Part shown: positions 17,980 through 24,697 of the stretch, piece by piece
How the letters are laid out: every line of letters starts with the position of its first letter
Numbering within the stretch: the stretch's first letter is position 1
Origin: Trueperella pecoris
GTDB lineage: Bacteria > Actinomycetota > Actinomycetes > Actinomycetales > Actinomycetaceae
Direction: 5' to 3'
Assembly (NCBI RefSeq): GCF_014926385.1
Contig: NZ_CP053291.1
Coordinates: 620,001 to 684,000 of the forward strand
DNA length: 64,000 nt
Translations under genes and position numbers: made by a program
Notes under the pieces: model-generated
Databases searched by the model: none
The model's input: only the letters and a program-made list of their open reading frames with translations
What the model was told of the DNA's origin: nothing

Positions 17980-18037
17980 CTGAACCCCTTGGGTTCCGCG
18001 TTTTGCCTGGTATTTCGCGGGATTCGAGGGGTTCAGT
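17980..18037 (+). terminator. Long inverted repeat after ssrA, possible terminator
   Basis: CTGAACCCCT at about 17980 pairs with AGGGGTTCAG ending near 18036. An inner GGTTCCGCG pairs with CGCGGGATTC around a TTTTGCCTGG loop. It lies 40 nt beyond the tmRNA CCA end and is followed by TGTTT rather than a clean U tract. Probably ends ssrA transcription or forms part of the island boundary. Confidence 0.5.
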
Positions 18038-18130
18038 GTTTCTCGGGTGGGGGTGGTCATCGGGCTGGTGGCGGCTTCCTAGGGACAGATACTGGCGGGA
18101 ATACCGGCGCGCGAGGCTCAAACTGGGAAA

Positions 18131-18230
18131 CCGTCAAAAGGTATAGGCATCCGTCAAAAAGTATGGGCAATCGTCAAAAGGTTCAGGGCTGCCGTCAAAA
18201 AGTATCGGGGTTTGCGTCAAAATGTTTAGG
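18131..18230. repeat. Five-copy iteron-like tandem repeat (CGTCAAAA core)
   Basis: Five units share the core CGTCAAAA, starting at about 18131, 18151, 18171, 18192 and 18214, so spacing is 20-22 nt, close to two helical turns. The fuller unit is CCGTCAAAAAGTATNGGC. The units are imperfect and have no spacer/repeat distinction, so this is not CRISPR. No gene covers them: a frame can be drawn, but only as antisense of nothing recognisable. The even phasing suggests binding of a protein to one face of the DNA. Apparently a relic control or replication site of the island after ssrA. Confidence 0.6.
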
Positions 18231-18372
18231 AGCGGACCTCGAAAAGATTCATATCTCAGAAGGTGCACCTTCAATCGCACATCTGCGAGTGGTTGTCTGG
18301 CACGATTCGAGGCTGCCCCTCCTGGAGGGCACGCTGAACAACTCTTACGCGCAGGTACCGTCAGAAAGTCTT

Positions 18373-19566
18373 CTAGTTCCCATAATTCGCCTTGTTCGTG
18401 CACTTTGTCGAAAATGCGAGAAATGCTACCCCAAATGTAAAGATTGCAGTGGCGAAGATGGTGGTCGCGGGTAGAATGCCGAATGTGCCCCACAAATACC
18501 CATATGCAGCATTGGCGACGATTGATGTGAGAATGGTCACCGTTGATAGTGTTGAAAACATGCTATTGCGGTTTTCGTCTGTGAAATGCATTTGTTGGAG
18601 TGCTCCGAAACCTACGGTAGCTATTCCGAAGCCGAACTCGGCTACTATGAAGCCCATTATTCTACCTGAGTGCAATAATGTCGCGCCAAACAATCCGAAT
18701 GCAACAAGGAAGACTCCGAGAGTGAAAACTGTTCTGTGCGACATTCGTTCGAACAAGACTCTTGTAATCTGGGATCCGGCTAGCGCACCGAGACTAAGCG
18801 CCAGAAGGATTAGGCCATTCATCTGAACATTGCCTTCGGAGGATAAAATCGGCTGCCAAGCTATGACGATGCCGACAGAACTGAATCCTACGAGGATGCT
18901 CCCAAATATAAGTGGCAATGTTTGCTTATCTAGAATCCAAAGGAAGGAATTCCTCAAAGTAGTTGTTATTCGTGAGCGTGATCTGGAATGGGTTTCCTCG
19001 AACATGCCAAAACAGACTACTGAGAGGAAGATGAGGCCGATGCCCGCAGCCAATATTATGGTAGTGGGATCCCAAACGCTGCCAAGACTCCAGACTAAAA
19101 TGGCAGCAATTGCTGACATTAGCCATTTCGCATTTTGAGTTAGCCGTGAAAGTTGCTCAAAAAGCTTTTGGCGGTCAGACTCTCCTGCCGAGGACACGAG
19201 TAATGGTGCGAAAGTTCCGGATTGCAACGCCATGCCTGAGGTCCAAAAAGCTAAGGACAGTCCGATTGAAATTATCATTGTTGAGTACGCAAGCAATAAT
19301 AAACTCGCTCCCCAGATTACTAGTCCTGCTACAAGAAATTTACGATGGCCGAATCTATCGGCAAGTGCTCCGCTTGGTGCTTCTATCAGAAGTGAAAGTG
19401 CAGAGCTTATTCCAAATAAACTTCCGATTTGGATTGGCGATAGTCCTTTATTGAGAAGAACCACGATGTAGACTGAGCCAAATAAAAAATCGAAGAGCGT
19501 CAACAAGCCGTAAGCTATCGTAATTCTTCTCAAGACCGATTTTTCGTTGAATTGCAATAGTGTCAC
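18373..19566 (-). CDS. MFS transporter, AT-richer than its surroundings
   Basis: 397 residues, twelve hydrophobic segments. The MFS motif A is GALADRFGHRKFL between helices 2 and 3, with IEAPSGALAD before it, as in drug-export type permeases. The C-terminal half repeats the pattern. Base composition is visibly lower in GC than the neighbours, with many AAT/ATT/TTA-type codons, pointing to horizontal acquisition. It has no operon partner and is flanked by an iteron-like array on one side and an IS30 fragment on the other. Substrate unknown. Confidence 0.8.
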   Translation of the reverse strand: MTLLQFNEKSVLRRITIAYGLLTLFDFLFGSVYIVVLLNKGLSPIQIGSLFGISSALSLLIEAPSGALADRFGHRKFLVAGLVIWGASLLLLAYSTMIISIGLSLAFWTSGMALQSGTFAPLLVSSAGESDRQKLFEQLSRLTQNAKWLMSAIAAILVWSLGSVWDPTTIILAAGIGLIFLSVVCFGMFEETHSRSRSRITTTLRNSFLWILDKQTLPLIFGSILVGFSSVGIVIAWQPILSSEGNVQMNGLILLALSLGALAGSQITRVLFERMSHRTVFTLGVFLVAFGLFGATLLHSGRIMGFIVAEFGFGIATVGFGALQQMHFTDENRNSMFSTLSTVTILTSIVANAAYGYLWGTFGILPATTIFATAIFTFGVAFLAFSTKCTNKANYGN

Positions 19567-19822
19567 TTTCCCCGATTCCGCTTATTGCAAGCGTCTTGAG
19601 GATACCTTACACGCATGTGTGTGAGATTACACATGGTTGGTACGCATTAGCAGTATCTGCTCAAACCTCTGACGGCTAGGAATATAGGGTGCTGTAAGCC
19701 GCTCGGCCAGGAGAGCGTTAGGAAAACCGTGCATGTAGAGTGTGCTGCTAGGAAGTTTGGGTTTTCCCTGCAGAAGAAATCTAGCAACCTGGCGTTTCGA
19801 CCATCTGTATAGAGGGATTTTT

Positions 19823-19888
19823 ATGTCAGTAATAGATCTTGAAGATCTTACCCTGGTTAATAAGCGCTCCTGGCTCGAATTATTTTGA
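19823..19888 (+). CDS. Possible 21-residue small ORF
   Basis: ATG 19823 follows a GAGGG site by five bases and opens a 21-codon frame ending TGA at 19886-19888, reading MSVIDLEDLTLVNKRSWLELF. The only other argument is its location in an otherwise empty AT-rich stretch next to a transporter. The DLEDL core is reminiscent of leader peptides but there is no modified-peptide core or enzyme nearby. Could be chance. Apart from this ORF and the IS fragment start, 19567-19998 holds nothing I can support. Confidence 0.15.
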   Translation: MSVIDLEDLTLVNKRSWLELF

Positions 19889-19998
19889 GCAAAACGTAGA
19901 TAGAAGGGCGCTTGCCTCCACCTGCTCAGAGTTTTCACTCACCTGACGCGGTTTTGCCCCCGTTGCCTTATTGATGAGCCCTGTATTGAAAGTCATGT

Positions 19999-20234
19999 GG
20001 TAGGTTCCAGGGGTCAATGCACTACTTTTTGGAGTGTGTTGAATGGTTGGTAGATCGCCGATTCGGCCTTATTCGCAGTCGTTTCGTGATCATGCGGTGG
20101 CCTTGGTTGCTTCTGGGCGTTCGTGTGCAAGTGTTGCTCGTGAGTTGAAGGTTAATTGTCACTCGGTTCAGGTCTGGGCTCGTGGGGCGGGTTTAGTGTT
20201 GGTCCGTGGGCAGGGTGGGCCGGCGCAGGCTCGT
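19999..20234 (+). mobile_element. IS30-family left-end fragment
   Basis: From GGTAGGTTCCAGGGGTCAAT to the CAGGCTCGTG at 20234 this matches the left end of the complete IS30 element at 56.6 kb. I see one difference (G versus A near 20118). The match ends abruptly at 20234, where antitoxin-like coding sequence begins. It contains the left inverted repeat and the first ~62 codons of the transposase, but no right end. Near identity implies a recent truncation or recombination. Confidence 0.9.
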
Positions 20235-20423
20235 GAGGCTGAAGATGGTTACGACGCCGCACTGCTGAAGAAGCGCGGACGCGGGCGTCCTGGTCGTGGT
20301 GCGCAGCCGAGCCAGGTTGTGGCGGTTCGCTTCACGCCTGAAGAGATTGCTGAGTTGGATCGGCGGGCGCAGTCGCGGGAGATGTCGCGCTCGGAGCTGA
20401 TTCGAGAAGCGGCCTTGTTGTGA
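20043..20423 (+). CDS. Chimeric protein: IS30 transposase N-terminus fused to ribbon-helix-helix antitoxin
   Basis: The 126-residue frame starts at the IS30 transposase ATG. Residues 1-62 equal the N-terminus of the complete transposase, a helix-turn-helix (ALVASGRSCASVARELKVNC). From about 63 on it changes to EDGYDAALLKKRGRGRPGRG and then a CopG/RHH fold (VVAVRFTPEEIAELDRRAQS, RSELIREAALL). The fusion is in frame, so IS30 start signals now express the antitoxin. The usual antitoxin N-terminus is replaced. It overlaps the toxin start by 4 nt. Whether the product still neutralises toxin is unknown. Confidence 0.75.
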   Translation: MVGRSPIRPYSQSFRDHAVALVASGRSCASVARELKVNCHSVQVWARGAGLVLVRGQGGPAQAREAEDGYDAALLKKRGRGRPGRGAQPSQVVAVRFTPEEIAELDRRAQSREMSRSELIREAALL

Positions 20424-20677
20424 GTGTGAAGCTCCATGCTTCCGCACGCAAGCATCAGGCCAATCAGGGTCTGACAGACGACGGGATTATTCTCGCTGCC
20501 GGGTTACCACTGTGGGTAGAGCCTCTCGATGAGGAGAATCCACAGCGCGAACTCAGGCTCGGCTTTGATGATGCTGGCAGGTTGTTGGAGACCGTTGTTC
20601 TCATCTTTGATAGCGGCAATGAACTGATGATCCATGCCGTGAAGGCTAGGCCGCAATACATCGCACTTTTGCCATAA
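20420..20677 (+). CDS. Small toxin of an RHH-linked toxin-antitoxin pair
   Basis: 85 residues from GTG 20420, overlapping the antitoxin stop (GTGA). The pattern SARKHQANQGLTDDGIILAA, then RELRLGFDDAGRLLETVVLI and ELMIHAVKARPQYIALLP matches a small RelE/BrnT-like toxin family often found after RHH antitoxins in actinobacteria. That assignment comes from memory of the family pattern, not a search. Presumed cytoplasmic; target unknown, RNA cleavage by analogy. The reading frame is intact. Confidence 0.65.
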   Translation: MSVKLHASARKHQANQGLTDDGIILAAGLPLWVEPLDEENPQRELRLGFDDAGRLLETVVLIFDSGNELMIHAVKARPQYIALLP

Positions 20678-20707
20678 CGTCCAGTTTTCACGCGATTCCT
20701 TGTCCCC

Positions 20708-22222
20708 TCATTTCGTTAGTCGAATGTGAGAAGAGAATAGCGCCTTTTGGAGCCAGCTCCCGGTTAGAGAGGATGGGCAGTCAGCTAGTCCTCGCGGCGT
20801 TCCCGCGAAGACTACTGTCCCGCCTTGGGCACCCGCTCCGGGGCCGATATCGATGTTGTCGTCGGCCTGGGCGATGGCCTCTAGGTTATGGTCTATGGCG
20901 ATGACGGTCACGCCCTTTGTGGTGAGGTGGCGCAGGAAGCGCATCATCTGCTCCACATCTTTGGGGTGCAATCCGGTAGTGATTTCGTCTAGGACCAACA
21001 CATTTTTCTGATCCCACTGGTGTTCTTTGAAGAAGCGGACGAGTTTGATCCGCTGGAGCTCACCGCCTGAAAGCGTGTCGAGTGTTCGTCCCAAGGTGAG
21101 GTACCCCAGGCCGGCTCGCTGAAGCAAGAATATGACAATGAGCACCTCATCCTGGTCGGCATATAGCTCACCGACCCGATCCAAGCCACTGTCGAGGACG
21201 TCCGCGATCGTGAGGCCACGCGAACCGTATGGCAGCAGGACCGCCATAGTGGTTTCGTTGAATCTCCTGCCGCCGCACCGCTCGCATCGTGTCTGCACGT
21301 CATCCATGAAGGCCATGTCTATGCGCGTTGTGCCCCGCCCCTTACACAATGAGCAGGCGCCTTTCCCGTTCGCGCTGAACCAGCTGGCACTCAGACCAGA
21401 GATTCTGGAAAAGGCCCCGCGTATCGGGGTGTCGAGTCCCAAGACGGTCAATAGCGAGGAACGGCTGGATGCAGCCAGCGGCATTTGATCGATGACAGCG
21501 ACTTCGGGGTGCTGCTTTGCCAAGACGGAGGCAAGTGAGCTCTTGCCCGAACCGGCGACGCCGGATATGACAGTGAGCGCGCCGACCGGAAAGCTCACGG
21601 AAACGTCTTTGAGGTTGTTGTAGGAGGCGGAGTTGCCGATTAGGACGGCGGTGACGAGCATCTTGCGACGTTCCAGGTCTTCGAGGTCGAGGTCGTGGAT
21701 CTCGGCGAGGCTGAGGATGTAAAAGACGGACGCTTCGAGATAGGTGACGAGATCAATCATTGCGGCTGAGGTTTGGACGACTCCGTTGGGAATGACGGCC
21801 GTAGTTCCCGCGCCGGCGCCGGATGCGGTCACTGCACCTAGATACCACTTGTTGATATAGGAGATGAGGTCTTGGGGAGTCTTGTCTGGGTGGACGCGGC
21901 GTAGCCGGGCAATGTTCTCCTTGGCCCGTGGTTGCTGGATGATGAGGGCTTTTTCGAAACTTGTGCAGATGAGGGCGCGCGGATCTACCTTGGTCAGACT
22001 CTGCGTGATAGAGATTCTATATGGCACGCCGCGTATCATGCGCAGACAATGCTGCCACTTAGACCGTAGCTCGGTGGGCCAGCCCTCGACCGCGATCCGC
22101 GTCCCGTCCTTGATCGCGGCGGTGGTGTTGCCGTCTGGGGTGATGTGCTGGCAGAGGACGTGGTAGGTGGTGGGGCGAACTCGCAAGCCATGTCGAGTCC
22201 GGTGAGGGTGTGTATAGCTCAA
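20708..22222 (-). CDS. Chimeric ORF: EcsC-like fragment joined to C-terminal half of a UvrA-like ATPase
   Basis: Open frame of 504 residues with three parts. Residues 1-85 are unrecognised and may be non-native; ATG at residue 62 is an alternative start. Residues about 86-198 resemble the N-terminal part of an actinobacterial EcsC-like family (ENIARLRRVHPDKTPQDLI, then YLEASVFYILSLAEIHDLDL). From about 200 the sequence is the second half of a UvrA-type ABC protein: Walker A GVAGSGKSS, zinc Cys (CSLCKGRG, CERCGGRRF), signature LSGGELQRIKL, Walker B VLVLDEITTGLHP and AIDHNLEAIAQ. The first UvrA ATPase is missing. Likely a gene-fusion relic, though unbroken. Confidence 0.6.
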   Translation of the reverse strand: MSYTHPHRTRHGLRVRPTTYHVLCQHITPDGNTTAAIKDGTRIAVEGWPTELRSKWQHCLRMIRGVPYRISITQSLTKVDPRALICTSFEKALIIQQPRAKENIARLRRVHPDKTPQDLISYINKWYLGAVTASGAGAGTTAVIPNGVVQTSAAMIDLVTYLEASVFYILSLAEIHDLDLEDLERRKMLVTAVLIGNSASYNNLKDVSVSFPVGALTVISGVAGSGKSSLASVLAKQHPEVAVIDQMPLAASSRSSLLTVLGLDTPIRGAFSRISGLSASWFSANGKGACSLCKGRGTTRIDMAFMDDVQTRCERCGGRRFNETTMAVLLPYGSRGLTIADVLDSGLDRVGELYADQDEVLIVIFLLQRAGLGYLTLGRTLDTLSGGELQRIKLVRFFKEHQWDQKNVLVLDEITTGLHPKDVEQMMRFLRHLTTKGVTVIAIDHNLEAIAQADDNIDIGPGAGAQGGTVVFAGTPRGLADCPSSLTGSWLQKALFSSHIRLTK

Positions 22223-22289
22223 GCGGCGACGCCGTAGTCAGCTTGGCCTTAGCCGCTCGACTCCGTTCACCAGTGGTAAGATTCGGCGC

Positions 22290-22817
22290 ATGCACGTATC
22301 CACGCTTCGCACTGCTACGGCCGATGACACGTCTGCGATGGTTGATTTCGAGGAGATTTGTTGGCGTTGGGCGTATCGCGAGATACTGCCGCAAAATTTC
22401 CTCGACTGCCTCTTTGCTCCCGCGTCGAAAGTCGCAATCGCTGGCTACTGGAGAAACATCATCAACAGTGGCGATCCGTTCTGGCTAGCTGAAAACACCA
22501 CATCGTCAGACTCTCGTGCTTCACGGATCGTCGGGATTGGACTTGCTAACGCTTCACGTGATGACGAGGCTCCCGCTCCCAGTGAACTTTCAGTTCTTTA
22601 CGTGCATCCCGAGCATCAGCGCCAGGGCATCGGTACGGCACTGCTAGATGCGTGCCTCGGCGATGAATCCGCCTACGTCTGGGTGATCAAGAATAACCTA
22701 ATCGGCGAAGCCTTTTACCATTCGCATGGCTTTGAACAAGACGGCGTTCAGCGGCTTTTCGACGATGCCACGCCCGGTTGCCATGAAGTGCGAATGGTAC
22801 GGGCTAGGCCGGAATAG
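22290..22817 (+). CDS. GNAT family N-acetyltransferase
   Basis: 175 residues from ATG 22290. The acetyl-CoA loop is seen in LYVHPEHQRQGIGTALLDAC (motif A, Q/RxxGxG/A) at residue about 110, preceded by a beta-4 strand and followed by FYHSHGFEQDG (motif B). No signal or membrane part. Divergent from the EcsC-UvrA chimera. Substrate unknown. Confidence 0.8.
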   Translation: MHVSTLRTATADDTSAMVDFEEICWRWAYREILPQNFLDCLFAPASKVAIAGYWRNIINSGDPFWLAENTTSSDSRASRIVGIGLANASRDDEAPAPSELSVLYVHPEHQRQGIGTALLDACLGDESAYVWVIKNNLIGEAFYHSHGFEQDGVQRLFDDATPGCHEVRMVRARPE

Positions 22818-22846
22818 CAAGGGAATCATCTTGCGAACGGGGAAGC

Positions 22847-22975
22847 ATGCCGAATCCATTTGCACCATGCACAAGCTCAAAGCGAGTGGAACAAACTGTG
22901 GCCCGCATCCTCGCCGAAGCAATAGAGGCGGACTTACCCTACCGAATCGTAGGGGTAGCTGATCGTCGTCGGTAG
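22847..22975 (+). CDS. Possible 42-residue ORF before the TPP riboswitch
   Basis: ATG 22847 after CGGGGAAG, ending TAG 22973-22975. The product contains SSKRVEQTVARILAEAIEAD, an amphipathic helix, and LPYRIVGVADRRR. Composition is protein-like and the frame ends cleanly before the riboswitch, but I recognise no family. It may be a small gene or the tail of a lost one. Confidence 0.3.
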   Translation: MPNPFAPCTSSKRVEQTVARILAEAIEADLPYRIVGVADRRR

Positions 22976-23007
22976 TTCCCTGTTCTTCGCGTGTGTTACG
23001 ATTCGGG

Positions 23008-23084
23008 CACGGACACGGGGTGCGCCGCAAGGCGCTGAGATTACACCCGTGGAACCTGATCTAGATCGTACTAGCGAAGGGATG
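23008..23084 (+). promoter_or_regulatory. TPP riboswitch (thi box)
   Basis: Contains the conserved blocks GACACGGGGTGCG, GCTGAGATTACACCC, GTGGAACCTGATCTAG and TACTAGCGAAGGGA in the right order and spacing. The terminal GAAGGGA (23076-23082) also serves as the Shine-Dalgarno site 7 nt before ATG 23090. Ligand binding would therefore hide the ribosome site, i.e. translational control, as usual in actinobacteria. A TACGAT hexamer at 22997-23002 is a candidate -10 box. Controls the following four-gene thiamine operon. Confidence 0.95.
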
Positions 23085-23089
23085 TCCTC

Positions 23090-24697
23090 ATGGCACCACT
23101 GCATCCTGCTCCCATTCACCCAATCCTCGCCGCACGGCCTGCGCGTGTGCTTTCGATCGCCGGCTCAGATCCGAGTGGCGGAGCCGGAATCCAGGCGGAC
23201 CTCAAATCCATTACAGCGGCCGGTGGCTACGGGATGGCCGTTATCACGGCCTTGACCGCGCAAAACACTCAGGGTGTGAGTGACGTCCACACGCCCGATC
23301 CGGCGTTTCTCACGGCACAGTTGCGAGCTGTCAGCTCCGACGTCGTCATCGATTCCGTTAAAACCGGCATGCTCGCTACGGCTGAGATCATCGCGGCGGT
23401 TTCCGATTGGTGCGAGGAAAACTCGCCGAAGGTGCTGGTTGTGGATCCGGTGATGGTGGCAACCTCTGGCGATCGTCTCCTCGATCCCGACGCCGAGGCA
23501 GAGATGCGCGCCTTCGCGCGCCGTGCCACCGTCGTCACGCCGAATATTGGTGAGCTTGCGGTGCTCGTGGGCCAGGAGCCAGCCCGCACCGCCGACGTCG
23601 CGCTGGCGCAGGCCCGGCGCTGGGCAAGCGAAACGGGAGTCGCCGTGATCGTCAAAACCGGACACCTGACTAACTCGCCTGTCGCAACGAACTACGCCGT
23701 GCTCCCAGACGGAACTACCCACGCTGCGCCCGCAGCTCGACTTGCAACGACGAACACCCACGGAACGGGATGCTCGCTCTCCTCGGCGCTCGCCACACGC
23801 CTCGGCTCGGGCGATCCGCTCCCGGTCGCCCTGACGTGGGCCACCGATTGGCTCAACGAGGCGATCAACCATGGCGCAGCACTCGAAGTGGGCCAGGGCA
23901 ACGGCCCTGTGGACCACTCGTACCGTGCACGTCGCCTCGCATCTGCCGCGAACACGCGCCCGTGGTTTGCCCAGCTGCCTTCCGAACTCAACGCTCCCGA
24001 GGACTTGCCGCAAACAGCGAACGCGCCGGCGCCGACGGCGTCGCAGGCGGCCGGCCCGTGGACTCGCGCGCTGTGGAACGCGGGCTGGCAGACGTGGGAC
24101 GCGATCGCGCGCTGCGGCTTCGTGCGTGGCCTCACCGCCGGCTCATTGCCTGAGGAACAGTTCCGTTTCTACCTCGGGCAAGATGCTCTGTACCTTGCGG
24201 ATTACTCGCGTGCCCTCGCAGCGCTTGGCTCGCGGGCGCTGAACGCCGATGACGGCGTGTTCTGGGCACAATCCGCGATCGGCGCGATCGTGGGGGAGCG
24301 TGAGCTCCACACCACCTGGCTTGGTGGCGTGTTCCCGGGTGAGGAAGGCCCTGTGACTAGCCACTACACATCCTTTTTGCTCGCTAGCGTTCTCGGTGAG
24401 CAGTACGCGGTGGGCGTTGCGGCTGTGCTGCCCTGCTTCTGGCTATATGCAGAGACCGGCGCGCTCGTTCCCGACGTCGGCGAGGACCATCCATATGCTG
24501 CCTGGCTGCGCACCTACGGCGCTCCCGAGTTCGCGGAGGAAGCCGAGCACGCGATCGCGCTGGTGGAACGCGCGATGGAGGCCGCTTCGCCGGCCGACCG
24601 CTCCCGAGCGGCTCGTGCGTTCCTTTTCGCATGCCGCCACGAGCTCGAGTTTTTCGAACAGAGCACTCGCCTTGCGTCGGAATCGAGCCAACAGTGA
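23090..24697 (+). CDS. thiD: ThiD-TenA fusion: HMP(-P) kinase and thiaminase-II-like domain
   Basis: 535 residues. Residues about 12-270 are a ThiD ribokinase-fold kinase (RVLSIAGSDPSGGAGIQADL, LVVDPVMVATSGDRLL, NTHGTGCSLSSA) phosphorylating hydroxymethylpyrimidine. Residues about 315-530 are TenA-like (FRFYLGQDALYLADYSRALA, GERELHTTW, PCFWLYAETG, HELEFFEQS). TenA hydrolyses damaged thiamine or aminopyrimidines to recover HMP, so the fusion couples recovery with phosphorylation. The Cys in PCFWLY and the Glu in HELEFF sit near where TenA enzymes keep catalytic residues. Directly under the TPP riboswitch; overlaps the next gene by GTGA. Confidence 0.92.
   Translation: MAPLHPAPIHPILAARPARVLSIAGSDPSGGAGIQADLKSITAAGGYGMAVITALTAQNTQGVSDVHTPDPAFLTAQLRAVSSDVVIDSVKTGMLATAEIIAAVSDWCEENSPKVLVVDPVMVATSGDRLLDPDAEAEMRAFARRATVVTPNIGELAVLVGQEPARTADVALAQARRWASETGVAVIVKTGHLTNSPVATNYAVLPDGTTHAAPAARLATTNTHGTGCSLSSALATRLGSGDPLPVALTWATDWLNEAINHGAALEVGQGNGPVDHSYRARRLASAANTRPWFAQLPSELNAPEDLPQTANAPAPTASQAAGPWTRALWNAGWQTWDAIARCGFVRGLTAGSLPEEQFRFYLGQDALYLADYSRALAALGSRALNADDGVFWAQSAIGAIVGERELHTTWLGGVFPGEEGPVTSHYTSFLLASVLGEQYAVGVAAVLPCFWLYAETGALVPDVGEDHPYAAWLRTYGAPEFAEEAEHAIALVERAMEAASPADRSRAARAFLFACRHELEFFEQSTRLASESSQQ

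Noticed and set aside
18131-18230. CRISPR array
   Set aside because: The units are contiguous imperfect copies of 20-22 nt with no constant-repeat/variable-spacer structure and no cas genes nearby.
17842-18474. A 210-codon open frame across the tmRNA 3' part and the repeat array
   Set aside because: It begins inside ssrA and runs through hairpins and tandem repeats with no protein-like features.
19627-19938. 103-codon ORF on the minus strand
   Set aside because: Basic, low-complexity product without recognisable features; probably chance in the island spacer.
17942-22290. Second att copy of the ssrA 3' end
   Set aside because: Scanned for TTCAATTCTCCCC and CATCTCCACCA near the island's far side and found none, so island borders remain open.
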